Numbered from the stretch's first letter, positions 1 to 8,271 are shown. The stretch is DNA of 23,910 nucleotides from an uncultured Oxalobacter sp. (GCA_937916185.1 CALGGD010000391.1:1-23910); one strand, 5' to 3'. Notes: generated by a model from the sequence alone, not told the origin. Program-made: numbers and translations.

Positions 1-932
1 CCCAGTCCGCAGAAGAGGTCTGCCACCCGGTGGTCCGGCCGGATGTCAAGCAGCCTGAGTGCCCGGGAAACGAGCACTTGGTTGATGTGATAATTGACCT
101 GGGTGAAGTCACCGGGCTTGAATGGCATCGTGACGCTGAATTCCGGCAGGACATACTGCAACCGGTTCCCAGCGGGATAGAAGAGATGGACGGTGTCCGG
201 CCCCTTGGTCTGCAACCACCATTGGATGTCATGTTCATCGGCAAACCGCCTGAGCCTGGCCTCATCGTCCTGTGCCAGGGGTGCCATGATGCGCAGCAGC
301 AGCGCGGTCACCGGTTTGACGCCATCACTGCCGATGGCGACCTCAATCTGCGGCACCTGGCTGAAAATGCTGAGGGATCCGATCAGTTCCCGCAACGGCA
401 CCAGCAGGGCTGACATATGGGGAGGCAGTACCGGGCATTGGGTCATATCGGTGATATAGCGGGACTGTTTCTCGCGGAAACCGACCAGGATGCCGCCTTT
501 CTTGGGCACATGGTTGACGGAAAGGCGGGCACGGAAACGGTATCCCCAGTAAGGGCCATGGACAGGTGGCAGGATGCTTTCCGCCTTGACCTTGCCGATA
601 TGCCGGAGGTTGTCTTCCAACACCCGCTGTTTGACGGCAACCTGGGCAGACGGTTCCAGGTGCTGCATGGAACAGCCGCCACATTTCCCAAAACAAGGAC
701 ATTTTGGCTGTATCCGCAGGGATGATGCTTTCAGGATGGAAACGGCTGTCGCCAGCTCCCAACGGCTTTTCTTTTTCCAGCTTTCCGCAATGACGGTTTC
801 TTGGGGCAGTGCCCCCTCAACAAAGACGACTTTGCCACTGGCATCCCCTGTCCCATCCGGCAGGAAGCCGACACCCCTGCCTTCGGCATCCAACGCATGG
901 ATCTGGATGGTATGGGTGGTCTTGGTTGCCAT
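1..932 (-). CDS. rlmD: 23S rRNA (uracil-5-)-methyltransferase RlmD, N-terminal ~310 residues (cut by window edge)
   Basis: Reading leftward from an ATG at 930-932 gives an open frame that runs off the window. RlmD (RumA) methylates U1939 of 23S rRNA using SAM and carries a 4Fe-4S cluster. The translation has an N-terminal TRAM-like part (MATKTTHTIQIHALDAEGRG), then the cluster cysteines in CPCFGKCGGC with the later QCPVL cysteine. A stretch resembling RumA follows (YRFRARLSVN...VGFREKQSRYI), and the start of the SAM-binding motif VADLFCGL lies at the very edge. The start is supported by AGGA about 7 bases upstream. The catalytic C-terminal part lies outside the window. The surE-nlpD-rlmD order is common in Betaproteobacteria. 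Confidence 0.9.
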   Translation of the reverse strand, partial: MATKTTHTIQIHALDAEGRGVGFLPDGTGDASGKVVFVEGALPQETVIAESWKKKSRWELATAVSILKASSLRIQPKCPCFGKCGGCSMQHLEPSAQVAVKQRVLEDNLRHIGKVKAESILPPVHGPYWGYRFRARLSVNHVPKKGGILVGFREKQSRYITDMTQCPVLPPHMSALLVPLRELIGSLSIFSQVPQIEVAIGSDGVKPVTALLLRIMAPLAQDDEARLRRFADEHDIQWWLQTKGPDTVHLFYPAGNRLQYVLPEFSVTMPFKPGDFTQVNYHINQVLVSRALRLLDIRPDHRVADLFCGL

Positions 933-949
933 AAGCTTCCTGTTTCAAC

Positions 950-986
950 AAAAAGACCGCCAGATGCCTTCAGGCATGCAACGGCC
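950..986 (-). terminator. Rho-independent terminator after nlpD
   Basis: On the minus strand a long hairpin pairs 986-972 with 955-969 around a TGAA loop. It has GU pairs and one mismatch in the lower half, and a run of five T follows. It sits 15 bases after the nlpD stop and just before the rlmD start, so rlmD probably relies on read-through or its own promoter. Confidence 0.6.
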
Positions 987-1000
987 TTGCTTTTCCCGCA

Positions 1001-2002
1001 TCAGGGCAGGTATTTGGTCGGATCGACCGGTTTGTTCTGGAAACGGATTTCAAAGTGCAGTTTGGCACGGCCGCTGTCGGTACTCCCCATTTCAGCGATC
1101 TGCTGCCCCCGGCTGACCCGCTGTTTCTCGCTGACCAGCATCCTGCTGTTATGGGCATAAACGGACAGGACATTGCCGCTGTGCTTGATGATGACCACAT
1201 TGCCGTAACCGGTCATGGTTCCCTTGTAGAGCACGGTGCCATCGGCTGCCGCTGAGACTTTCTGCCCTTTGCTGCCACCGATATCAATCCCGCGTCTCGC
1301 CGTTGTATAGGAAGAGACGATCTTGCCCTGTGCCGGCCATGCCCAGTTGATGTTGCGGACTTCTGAGATACCACCGGTTGCCGCAGGTTTCTGGGTGGTC
1401 GAAGCGGTGGATGGCGCAGCAGTCTTTTCGGTCGATGCCGGTGTCTGCACCGAGGCTGCTGTGGCCGGCTGCACCCGCAGTTTCTGACCGACCTCAATCG
1501 AATCCGCAGAATCCAGGCTGTTCCAGGAAACCAGTTCGGCGACACTGTGGTTGGACCGTCGGGCGATGCCGGACAATGTATCGCCTGATTCAACCGTATA
1601 GTAGGTGACATCCTTGCCAATGGCGGGTTTCACCACAGATGCCGGTCTTGATGCGGTGTCTGCTGAAGAACCTGTGCCGGATGCGGTGTCAACGGGACTT
1701 GTCGTCGCCTGGTTCTCCGGTGGCTGGACACGCAGCACCTGGCCGACCTCAATGACATCCGGTGAACTGAGCTCATTCCATGCGACCAGTTCAGAAACAC
1801 TGCGCCCTGACCGTCTGGCAATCTGGGAAATCGTATCACCCGGTTCTACCGTGTAATTGACGGTATCGGCATCAATGCCCTGCTTCTGGCGGGGATTGGT
1901 CTGTCCGGAAATATCAGAAATCGGGGCTGTCTGCTGTGTGCTGCTGCATGCGCAGAGCAAGGTGCAGGCCAGGATGGTGAGGGTGTAAGCGGTCTTTTTC
2001 AT
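1001..2002 (-). CDS. nlpD: NlpD-type LysM/M23 lipoprotein, probable amidase activator
   Basis: A 333-residue lipoprotein. The signal peptide (MKKTAYTLTILACTLLCAC) ends in a lipobox with Cys19, which supports this start; the frame is open to 2044, but the region before Met lacks a signal peptide. Two LysM peptidoglycan-binding domains follow (around YTVEPGDTISQIARR and YTVESGDTLSGIARR). A Ser/Thr/Pro/Ala linker leads to a C-terminal M23/LytM domain (GIDIGGSKGQ, YGNVVIIKHSG, KLHFEIR). The HxxxD histidine is Arg (RRGIDI) and the first His of HxH is Lys (KLHFE). As in E. coli NlpD, the domain is therefore probably not a peptidase but an activator of AmiC-like amidases in cell separation. That role is inferred from the family. 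It lies between surE and rlmD. Confidence 0.9.
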   Translation of the reverse strand: MKKTAYTLTILACTLLCACSSTQQTAPISDISGQTNPRQKQGIDADTVNYTVEPGDTISQIARRSGRSVSELVAWNELSSPDVIEVGQVLRVQPPENQATTSPVDTASGTGSSADTASRPASVVKPAIGKDVTYYTVESGDTLSGIARRSNHSVAELVSWNSLDSADSIEVGQKLRVQPATAASVQTPASTEKTAAPSTASTTQKPAATGGISEVRNINWAWPAQGKIVSSYTTARRGIDIGGSKGQKVSAAADGTVLYKGTMTGYGNVVIIKHSGNVLSVYAHNSRMLVSEKQRVSRGQQIAEMGSTDSGRAKLHFEIRFQNKPVDPTKYLP

Positions 2003-2121
2003 AGGCATCCCTGATCTCGGTGTTGTTATGCTGCTTTCTGCCAATCCATTGGAATAATCCAGTATACCCTATCATAGGGTCTTTTCCATGATTGTTTCAA
2101 TATCTTACGACTTCTGGCAGG

Positions 2122-2859
2122 TCAACGCAGGATTTCCGACAGGGTTTCCATACCGGCATAATGTGTCCAGTCCAGCTGCAGCGGGGTCACTGAGACCCAT
2201 CCCCGTTCAATGGCATGGAAGTCGGTGCCTTCCACCGCATCCATGATGGTGCCATAAGGCCCTATCCGGTAGGCTTCCTGACCGTCTTCTGTCCTGTCGG
2301 GCACCACGCCCGGTGAAGGGTTCCGTCTGCCAAGACGGGTCACTTGATGGACAGTCAGTTCAGCATGGGGCTTATTGGGGATATTGACATTGAGCAGCCA
2401 AGGCGCAGGCAGCCTGCCATAAACCTTGAAGACAATGTCCGCTGCTGTTTCCGCCGCGCTGTCGAGATGCTGCCAGCCCCGTTCAACCTGTGAGAAAGCG
2501 ATGGCAGGGATGTTGTAGAGAAACCCCTCTGTGGCAGCGGCGACTGTCCCTGAATAGATGGTGTCTTCCCCCAGGTTCTGCCCTTCATTGATGCCGGAGA
2601 CAATCAGGTCAGGACGCCATGGCAGGAGCGCTGTCAAGGCGATATGCACACTGTCAGCCGGTGTGCCCTGCACGCTGTGGAACCCCGGTCTGCCATGGGA
2701 AACGGGAATCGGCCTGCTGACTGTCAGGGAGCTGGATGAGGCGGAACGGTTGCCGTCAGGCGCCACGACAATGACCTCAGCCCTGCCGGAAAGCGCCTCT
2801 GCCAGAGCCAGGATACCCGGTGCCTGCCAGCCATCATCATTTGTCACCAATATCCGCAT
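2122..2859 (-). CDS. surE: 5'/3'-nucleotidase SurE
   Basis: A 245-residue protein of normal SurE length. SurE is a cytosolic metal-dependent phosphatase acting on 5'- and 3'-nucleotides and short polyphosphate, linked to stationary-phase survival. It shows the N-terminal motif MRILVTNDDG with metal-binding Asp8 and Asp9, Ser39 in the NRSASS stretch, and Asn91 in SGINEGQNLG, followed by the YSGTVAAATEG signature. The ATG at 2857-2859 matches the family start and has AGGG five bases upstream; an in-frame GTG six bases earlier is a less likely start. It is followed by nlpD on the same strand after 119 bases. Confidence 0.95.
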   Translation of the reverse strand: MRILVTNDDGWQAPGILALAEALSGRAEVIVVAPDGNRSASSSSLTVSRPIPVSHGRPGFHSVQGTPADSVHIALTALLPWRPDLIVSGINEGQNLGEDTIYSGTVAAATEGFLYNIPAIAFSQVERGWQHLDSAAETAADIVFKVYGRLPAPWLLNVNIPNKPHAELTVHQVTRLGRRNPSPGVVPDRTEDGQEAYRIGPYGTIMDAVEGTDFHAIERGWVSVTPLQLDWTHYAGMETLSEILR

Positions 2860-2913
2860 GGTCACCCTGCCTTTATCGACATACAGGTTATCGGGATGCC
2901 TATGACCGGTTCC

Positions 2914-3351
2914 TCACCCTTGTTCAGGAACCGTCAGCAGGGACTGCACTTCCTTGAGGTCTGTCCGGATCTGTGCGATGGCATCATTGAGGTCTGCCTT
3001 GATCTGCCGGATATCCGCTGAGAAGGCTGCCAGCTGTCCCTGTGTGGGCGCTTCCGCTTCCGGCAGGCTGGCTCCCCGTTCATTGAGTTTGTTCCGTGCG
3101 CCGATGATGGTGTATCCCTGCTCATACAGCAGTTCACGGATACGCCGGATCAGCAGCACTTCATGGTGCTGGTAATAACGCCGGTTGCCACGGCGCTTGA
3201 CAGGTTTCAGCTGGGTGAACTCATGTTCCCAATAACGCAGGACATGCGGTTTTACACCACATAGTTCACTGACTTCACCGATGGTGAAATAGCGCTTCGC
3301 AGGAATGGATGGCAATGCCGCTGTTCCTGTTTTCTGGACTTTCTCGTTCAT
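2914..3351 (-). CDS. MerR-family DNA-binding regulator
   Basis: A 145-residue protein with a MerR winged helix-turn-helix at about residues 20-90 (YFTIGEVSELCGVKPHVLRY, then KRRGNRRYYQHHEVLLIRRI), followed by a short C-terminal helical or coiled-coil region for dimerisation. There is no cysteine-rich effector-binding end, so no metal-sensing role can be read from it. GAGGGG lies just before the ATG. It follows ihfA after 37 bases; the pheT-ihfA-merR order is a standard proteobacterial arrangement. Its target is unknown. Confidence 0.9.
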   Translation of the reverse strand: MNEKVQKTGTAALPSIPAKRYFTIGEVSELCGVKPHVLRYWEHEFTQLKPVKRRGNRRYYQHHEVLLIRRIRELLYEQGYTIIGARNKLNERGASLPEAEAPTQGQLAAFSADIRQIKADLNDAIAQIRTDLKEVQSLLTVPEQG

Positions 3352-3388
3352 AGCCCCTCGCTTTCCCTGTCAATTGTCTCTGTTACCC

Positions 3389-3733
3389 TTATTCGACCAT
3401 TGCCTTGAGTTTCTGGCTTGCATGGAACGTGACCACCCGCCGTGCGGTGATCGGGATTTCTTCCCCGGTCCGGGGGTTCCTGCCCGGACGCTGCGGTTTA
3501 TCGCGCAGCTGGAAATTGCCGAATCCTGACAGTTTGACGGTTTCCCCCTGCTCCAGGGCGCGGCTGATTTCTTCAAAGAAGGTCTCAACCATTTCCTTGG
3601 CTTCACGCTTGTTCAGCCCGACCTGCTCATACAGGAGTTCTGTCAGTTCCGCCTTGGTCAGGGTCGAGGTGTTCTGACCGGTTCCTTCCTGCATACTGGA
3701 TACTGTATCTGATGTCATCAGTGTTTTTTCCAT
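3389..3733 (-). CDS. ihfA: Integration host factor alpha subunit
   Basis: A 114-residue HU/IHF-family DNA-bending protein. It has [20 protein letters not shown], then the core around [20 protein letters not shown] and the DNA-intercalating arm [21 protein letters not shown]-alpha pairs with IHF-beta to bend DNA by about 160 degrees in replication, recombination and transcription. IHF of this kind is typical of Proteobacteria and would be unexpected in a Bacteroidota genome, which supports a different origin for this end of the window. The N-terminus is about 20 residues longer than E. coli IhfA. A start at the second Met (3718) is possible, but a purine-rich site precedes the first. Confidence 0.92.
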   Translation of the reverse strand: MEKTLMTSDTVSSMQEGTGQNTSTLTKAELTELLYEQVGLNKREAKEMVETFFEEISRALEQGETVKLSGFGNFQLRDKPQRPGRNPRTGEEIPITARRVVTFHASQKLKAMVE

Positions 3734-3763
3734 TCTCTTTCTTGTCTCTTTGTTTTCAGGGCA

Positions 3764-4140
3764 TCAGGCACGCAGCTTTGCACCGAGGTGTTTTTCAGCG
3801 GCTGCAACAAACGCATTGATGGCAGTGTCAACGGTCTCATCCTGCAAGGTTCCATTGCTGTCCTGCAGGGTGAAACGGAACGCCAGGCTCTTTTCGTTGG
3901 CATCCAGTCCTTTTCCTCGATAATCATCAAACAAAACAACGCTTTGCATAATCCCGCACTGGGGATTATTATCTTTTTCCTTGTTGAAGATGTCAATGAT
4001 ATCCTGAACAGGTGTCCCTGTCTTCACCAGCAGCGCAATATCCCGTGTCACAGGCTGGAACCGGGATATCTCATGGTACTGCGGCACGTTGACCGACTGG
4101 AGGGGGGCGGCATCGACCTCAAACAGGACCCGATGGCCCT
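3764..4140 (-). CDS. pheT: Phenylalanyl-tRNA synthetase beta subunit, C-terminal fragment
   Basis: The leftward frame ending at 3764 encodes the last ~120 residues of PheT. It begins near [15 protein letters not shown] and continues into the ferredoxin-fold anticodon-binding domain ([20 protein letters not shown], then [12 protein letters not shown], then [10 protein letters not shown]). That domain contacts the tRNA-Phe anticodon region. The gene is cut: upstream of about 4110-4140 the same DNA reads as dnaK on the other strand, so the remaining ~680 residues are missing. The exact edge cannot be fixed. ihfA follows after 30 bases, the usual order. Confidence 0.88.
4104..4140. other. Probable chimeric junction between two genomes
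   Basis: Leftward the sequence reads as proteobacterial pheT up to about this interval. Rightward it reads as dnaK from about 4109, beginning in mid-protein ([14 protein letters not shown]). Both genes lack their 5' portions and face away from the join. Promoter style, codon use and gene content change here. No integrase, repeat or insertion sequence is visible. The overlap of plausible reading in both directions suggests a short shared sequence at the join. Confidence 0.85.
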
Positions 4141-5329
4141 GCAACGCCTGAAGGAAGCTGCCGAAAAGGCCAAGATCGAGTTAAGCTCGTCGAGCGAGAC
4201 CGAAATCAACCTGCCTTACATCATGCCCGTCAACGGCATCCCGCAGCACTTGGTCCGCACCTTGAGCCGCGCCAAGTTCGAGCAATTGGCCGACAAGCTG
4301 ATCCACGACACCATCGAGCCTTGCCGTCGCGCCTTGCAAGACGCCGGCTTGACTGTCAACGACATCGACGATGTCATCTTGGTGGGCGGTTCGACCCGTA
4401 TCCCTGCCATCCAGAACATCGTCCGCGACTTCTTCAAGAAGGAGCCTTCGAAGGGCGTCAACCCCGACGAAGTGGTGGCCATCGGCGCCTCCATCCAAGG
4501 CGGTGTCTTGACCGGCGAGGTGAAGGACGTGCTGCTGCTCGACGTCACCCCGTTGAGCCTCGGCATCGAGACCCTCGGCGGCGTGATGACCAAGCTCATC
4601 GAGAGCAACACCACCATCCCGACCCGCAAGTCGGAGGTCTTCTCGACCGCTGCCGACAACCAGCCCTCGGTCGAAATCCACGTGCTGCAAGGCGAGCGTC
4701 CCATGGCCGCGCAAAACAAGACCATCGGCCGCTTCATCCTCGACAGCATCCCGCCCGCGCCGCGTGGCATCCCGCAGATTGAAGTCACCTTCGACATCGA
4801 CTCCAACGGCATCCTGAACGTCTCCGCCAAGGACAAGGCCACGGGCAAGACCCAGAGCATCCGCATCGAGGCCTCGTCGGGCCTGACCGACGCCGAGATT
4901 GAGCGCATGAAGAACGAAGCCCAGGCCAACGCCGAAGCCGACAAGAAGGAACGCGAGCGCATCGACAAGCTCAACCAAGCCGACAGCATCATCTTCCAGA
5001 CTGAGAAGCAGCTGAAGGAATACGGCGACAAGCTGCCTGCCGACAAGAAGGCTGAAATCGAGGCTGCCCTCGGCAAGCTGAAGACCGCTCACCAGAGCCA
5101 AGACATCGCCGGCATCGACGCTGCCATGGCCGAGATGAACGCCGTATGGCAGAAGGCCAGCGAGGAGATGTACAAGAACGCCGGTGCCCAAGGCGGCCCG
5201 CAAGGCGGCTTCGACCCCAGCAACTTCGCAGGCGGCGGCTTCACGGGCGGCAACCCCAACCAAGGCCCGCAAAACAACAACGGCGGCGACGACAGCGTTA
5301 CCGACGCGGACTTTGAGGAAGTGAAGTAA
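4109..5329 (+). CDS. dnaK: Chaperone DnaK, C-terminal ~406 residues (5' part missing)
   Basis: The Hsp70 chaperone, an ATP-driven folding and anti-aggregation factor working with DnaJ and GrpE. The fragment starts in the nucleotide-binding domain ([20 protein letters not shown]) and shows the Hsp70 signature [14 protein letters not shown]. The linker region [19 protein letters not shown], the substrate-binding beta domain and the helical lid follow. It ends in a Gly/Asn/Gln-rich tail finishing [18 protein letters not shown] is the Bacteroidota-type variant. The frame is open leftward to 3788, but that part is antisense pheT and not DnaK. About 230 N-terminal residues are absent because of the junction. 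A strong hairpin terminator follows. Confidence 0.93.
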   Translation, partial: GIDLKQDPMALQRLKEAAEKAKIELSSSSETEINLPYIMPVNGIPQHLVRTLSRAKFEQLADKLIHDTIEPCRRALQDAGLTVNDIDDVILVGGSTRIPAIQNIVRDFFKKEPSKGVNPDEVVAIGASIQGGVLTGEVKDVLLLDVTPLSLGIETLGGVMTKLIESNTTIPTRKSEVFSTAADNQPSVEIHVLQGERPMAAQNKTIGRFILDSIPPAPRGIPQIEVTFDIDSNGILNVSAKDKATGKTQSIRIEASSGLTDAEIERMKNEAQANAEADKKERERIDKLNQADSIIFQTEKQLKEYGDKLPADKKAEIEAALGKLKTAHQSQDIAGIDAAMAEMNAVWQKASEEMYKNAGAQGGPQGGFDPSNFAGGGFTGGNPNQGPQNNNGGDDSVTDADFEEVK

Positions 5330-5363
5330 GGTAACCAACCACCAACGATAACCAAAAATGAAG

Positions 5364-5397
5364 AAAAAGGTGTGGCTCATCGAGCTGCACCTTTTTT
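5364..5397 (+). terminator. Rho-independent terminator of dnaK (possibly bidirectional)
   Basis: AAAAAGGTG pairs with CACCTTTTT. A second inner stem GCTC/GAGC closes on ATC, and six T follow. It starts 35 bases after the dnaK stop. The A-run on the other side lets it also serve the convergent Abi_2 gene ending at 5401. Confidence 0.85.
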
Positions 5398-5400
5398 GGC

Positions 5401-6327
5401 TTATTTCTTCCAAACGGGCAGATTCTGCCAGTCTGACGGGAATCCCATCTCTTTAAGTTTCAAAAGGCGATGATGGTCATTCAGCAAATCCATTAGGTTG
5501 TACTTGAAGGAATTTCCAGGGCTAAGGATGTCCACAACGTACTTGATTGCCGACAACAGAGCAAAGAGTTTGTTTGGCTTGATCGTCCTCGTGCTTCCTG
5601 TCGTTAGAAAAGGGCGACTTGTATTATATGCTAATTTCAAATGCACAACAAAACGTCTGTTCCAGATGCGACTATGATGAGCGCAACAGTTGCGCAAGTT
5701 GGAGAAAGCATGAAGCCAGTTGGCAAAAACATCTTCATTGCCAACGCCAAAAGCCAAGGCAATCTGCTTTTTTTCAGGACACTTGTCGAGCATTTTGTAC
5801 ATTCGGCTTAGGGTTCCAAATGAGACCACTTCCAACGACATCCAAGTTGGAGGCATTTCAGGTGTGTCGTATTTTGTTTTGTAGTGCTTGATAAAATCCT
5901 CGTTGCTTCGTTCCACGTCATCAGTCACATCGTCAATCAGGCTCGAGAAACTGTCCTCTGAAGTGCGGGAAAACCAACTTTTGTCCAAATACCAAAATGG
6001 ATCTTGGCTTTTGTTTGAATATACCAACGACAATTAGGTGCGAATAGCCACTTCGATCTTTTCCAATTCATTGAATACCAAACTTCGCAATCGGCGATCA
6101 AAAACGTATAAATCGATAATGTCACTGAAATCGATGTCGTCCTCAAGAAACTCGTGGTCGGCATCAGGGTCGTTGTCTTGGAATGGGAATGTGTATGCTC
6201 GAAGCCGATAGTAACTGATGTTTTGCAAATAGTTTCTCGCCAACTTCCTATCAGAGAAATTCAGCCCTCTTTGTTCAAGGCGGTCAATCTGTTCATCAAC
6301 AGTGAGTGGTTTCTTCGTGTAGAGCAT
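5401..6327 (-). pseudogene. Abi_2 (AbiD/AbiF-type) HEPN abortive-infection protein, interrupted by one in-frame stop
   Basis: Abi_2 proteins are phage-defence factors of the HEPN superfamily, many of them predicted RNases. The first part, from the ATG at 6325-6327 (MLYTKKPLTVDEQIDRLEQR), runs 97 residues to EKIEVAIRT and then meets TAA at 6036-6034. The same frame continues without shift for 210 residues (SLVYSNKSQDPFWYLD, SLEVVSFGTLSRMYK) to the stop at 5401. The HEPN motif Rx4H is present as RNCCAH. Together they make about 308 residues, a normal Abi_2 length. A CAA-to-TAA transition would explain the break, since family members often have Gln after the IRT. A TTG follows the stop directly, so re-initiation is conceivable. 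It may be a dead gene, a mixed-strain allele or a base-call error. Confidence 0.82.
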
Positions 6328-6359
6328 AAGCAGGGATTCAATATAAAACAAAAATCGAA

Positions 6360-6401
6360 GACCCCCCTGGTGCGCTGAACTAACGGGAAGCGAGGGAGGT
6401 C
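6360..6401 (-). ncRNA. Structured leader RNA upstream of the Abi_2 gene (abiF-motif-like candidate)
   Basis: On the minus strand GACCTCCC (6401-6394) pairs with GGGGGGTC (6367-6360), 8 pairs with one GU. The 26-base loop contains a further CGCT/AGCG pairing. ATTTTTG follows at 6355-6349, giving a terminator-like end before the start codon at 6327. A Bacteroidota-type promoter lies a few bases upstream, so the hairpin would be the very 5' end of the transcript. Abi_2 genes are known to be preceded by a structured RNA class called the abiF motif. Membership here is inferred from position and shape only. Confidence 0.5.
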
Positions 6402-6411
6402 ATATCGAGCG

Positions 6412-6441
6412 CAAAAATACGCATAAAAACGATACAAACAA
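6412..6441 (-). promoter_or_regulatory. Promoter for leader RNA and Abi_2 gene
   Basis: The minus strand carries TATTTTTG (6419-6412), matching the Bacteroidota -7 element TAnnTTTG. A TTG at 6441-6439 lies 19 bases upstream at -33 spacing. Transcription would start around 6404-6407, just before the hairpin. Confidence 0.6.
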
Positions 6442-6445
6442 CCAT

Positions 6446-6467
6446 AAATGACAAAAATTCGTCATTT
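6446..6467. repeat. Inverted repeat between divergent Abi_2 and 6520 genes
   Basis: AAATGAC and GTCATTT form a perfect 7-bp inverted repeat with an 8-base spacer. It lies just upstream of the Abi_2 promoter and about 55 bases before the small ORF at 6520. It could be an operator for divergent transcription or a weak hairpin; the sequence alone does not decide. No other gene is visible between 6328 and 6519. Confidence 0.4.
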
Positions 6468-6519
6468 TTCGTAGTTGATTCTTGGCTCTAGTACAATAAC
6501 AGACCGAAAAATTCGTTAG

Positions 6520-6645
6520 ATGAGTATGGAAAAGCAAAAACACACGGCGAAGAGCGTGATGGAACTATTCAGGCAGTTGCCAGAAGGAGAGCGAGCCGAG
6601 CTTCTCAAGATGCCCGAAGGATTGCAAGATAAAATATTGAAATAA
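6520..6645 (+). CDS. Small hypothetical protein (41 residues) upstream of the retropepsin-like gene
   Basis: An ATG at 6520 opens a 41-codon frame, MSMEKQKHTAKSVMELFRQL followed by PEGERAELLKMPEGLQDKIL and K. It is charged and predicted helical, with no signal peptide or membrane segment. It ends 14 bases before the start of the aspartic-protease-like membrane gene, so the two are probably co-transcribed. I do not recognise a family. The regular helical pattern and tight spacing make it more likely a real small gene than chance. A second in-frame ATG at 6526 is an alternative start. Confidence 0.5.
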   Translation: MSMEKQKHTAKSVMELFRQLPEGERAELLKMPEGLQDKILK

Positions 6646-6659
6646 TTTGCATTGAAGTT

Positions 6660-8201
6660 ATGAAAAAAGTATTTTTATTCTTATTTGTATTGATTCCATA
6701 TACAGTCATAGGGAAAGTAATTGTGCCTATGGAAAGACAGGAAAATGGACTGTATCTCATACCTTGCACAGTTAATGGAGTGCCTATGAAATTTATCTTT
6801 GATACTGGTGCTAGCGGTGTTAATATTTCTATGGTTGAAGCCTTATTCTTATTAAAGAATGGACATATTCAAGAATCTGATATCAAAGGAACTTCACATG
6901 CTCAAATAGCAAATGGTGAGATTGTGGAGAACACAAGGATTTTATTGCGTAAAATAGAAATTGGAGGAATAGAGATTAATGACGTTGATGCTACAGTATC
7001 ACATAATTTGAATGCTCCTCTCTTATTAGGACAATCAGCAATAAGTAAGTTAGGAACCATTCAATTAGATGGCACGAATTTAATTATAAAAGATGCTAAA
7101 GTTATAGAAGGACAAGATGACAGAAAAATCGACTTGTTCCAGTTCGGATTAATCGTTATAATCATAGCAATTGTCAGCTGTTTCGCCTATATTGTCTTTT
7201 CAAAACTCAAGAAACAAAATTACACCCTTAAAACCGAAGATTTAGGAAGTACTTCATCAAAAAACAATAAGCCATTTGTGGATAAATTCCATATTTTAAC
7301 ATGGTTAAAAAGTAGAAAATACATTTTATACATAGCTTATTGCTTTATGCTATTGTTGTCTGCGTTGGTCATTGAACTGCACATTAAAAATAAGCGTGAA
7401 AAACTTTATTCCGAATTGAGAGAAAGTCTTCGGAATACATTTGGCGATTTTATGACTCATATAGTAGCCTTACAGTTCAACGAGATAAACGAATTAGAAT
7501 ACGAAGAAGTTCCAATTCCCGAACTAATTATAGACGATAATAACGCTATAAACGACAAAAGAAAAAAGAAACAATGGAGCAATATGTTTTCTGGGATTGA
7601 ACACGTGTATAAAATAACAGACGGGGGATTCAAAATGATAGGAATGCAATATGCAATAGTACCAATCAATATCAATAATGACGGGTCTGTCTTAACAGGA
7701 GAAGGAATTCGAGGTTTTTTTCGTTTTCCCTATATGATTTGTGTTCCAGATGGATTAGAATTTAATACTGAGATAGCAAAAATCATTATCGAAAAATCAA
7801 AATCATTGGATATAGTGTATTGTGAACCAGACCGATTCAGTACTGCAATGGAAATCTTATCAACTCAAAACGAATATTACCACTTCGTTGGAAGAAATAG
7901 CTTTATGCTGGACAGTTTGCCATTGTGTTTTTACGACGAGACGACCGGAACTGATCCAATATATGATAACAATAAATTCACCGGGTATTATTGGTTTGGA
8001 ATGAATAAAATCGGTCAATATAGAGTTATTTATGCATATAAAAATGGATTTGCGCAGAGAATTGAAGAAAAAGATGGTTTTAAAGCCTCTATAAAAGATA
8101 GGGTGATTTATCATGGTATAACATTTATCCTTCTTACAATCATATTGCTTCTAATCTTGTATTGTGTAAGACAATCCAATAAGGCAGGAACACTGATGTA
8201 A
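6660..8201 (+). CDS. Membrane-anchored retropepsin-like (clan AA) aspartic protease homologue
   Basis: A 513-residue protein. A signal peptide (about 1-18) is followed by a retropepsin-like domain at about 20-145. That domain has the catalytic motif FIFDTGASGVNIS (Asp48) and the partner motif LLLGQSAISKLG seen in single-domain clan AA proteases (TIGR02281-like). Membrane segments follow at about 161-182, 220-240 and 484-502. Between the last two lies a soluble region of about 240 residues that I do not recognise (ending near FTGYYWFGMNKIGQYRVIYA). Retropepsins act as dimers, so this would need to dimerise. The gene is clearly AT-richer than dnaK or the downstream core genes, suggesting horizontal origin. 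It lies next to an abortive-infection gene and a TA-like cassette. Substrate and role are unknown. Confidence 0.75.
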   Translation: MKKVFLFLFVLIPYTVIGKVIVPMERQENGLYLIPCTVNGVPMKFIFDTGASGVNISMVEALFLLKNGHIQESDIKGTSHAQIANGEIVENTRILLRKIEIGGIEINDVDATVSHNLNAPLLLGQSAISKLGTIQLDGTNLIIKDAKVIEGQDDRKIDLFQFGLIVIIIAIVSCFAYIVFSKLKKQNYTLKTEDLGSTSSKNNKPFVDKFHILTWLKSRKYILYIAYCFMLLLSALVIELHIKNKREKLYSELRESLRNTFGDFMTHIVALQFNEINELEYEEVPIPELIIDDNNAINDKRKKKQWSNMFSGIEHVYKITDGGFKMIGMQYAIVPININNDGSVLTGEGIRGFFRFPYMICVPDGLEFNTEIAKIIIEKSKSLDIVYCEPDRFSTAMEILSTQNEYYHFVGRNSFMLDSLPLCFYDETTGTDPIYDNNKFTGYYWFGMNKIGQYRVIYAYKNGFAQRIEEKDGFKASIKDRVIYHGITFILLTIILLLILYCVRQSNKAGTLM

Positions 8202-8271
8202 ATACATTTTTATTAGAGACAAAAAGAATTTAGAAACGTGTTTTGTTAGGGATAATAAATAAAAGTTATGA

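Noticed and set aside
3788..4108. Extension of the dnaK reading frame leftward to an ATG at 3788, giving one 513-residue protein.
   Set aside because: The first ~107 codons are antisense to the pheT C-terminus and look nothing like DnaK; the open frame is chance across the junction.
4181..5413. Long minus-strand open frame (410 codons) opposite dnaK.
   Set aside because: Strong codon bias of the GC-rich dnaK gene produces open antisense frames; the translation is low-complexity Val/Leu/Asp/Gly-rich with no domain.
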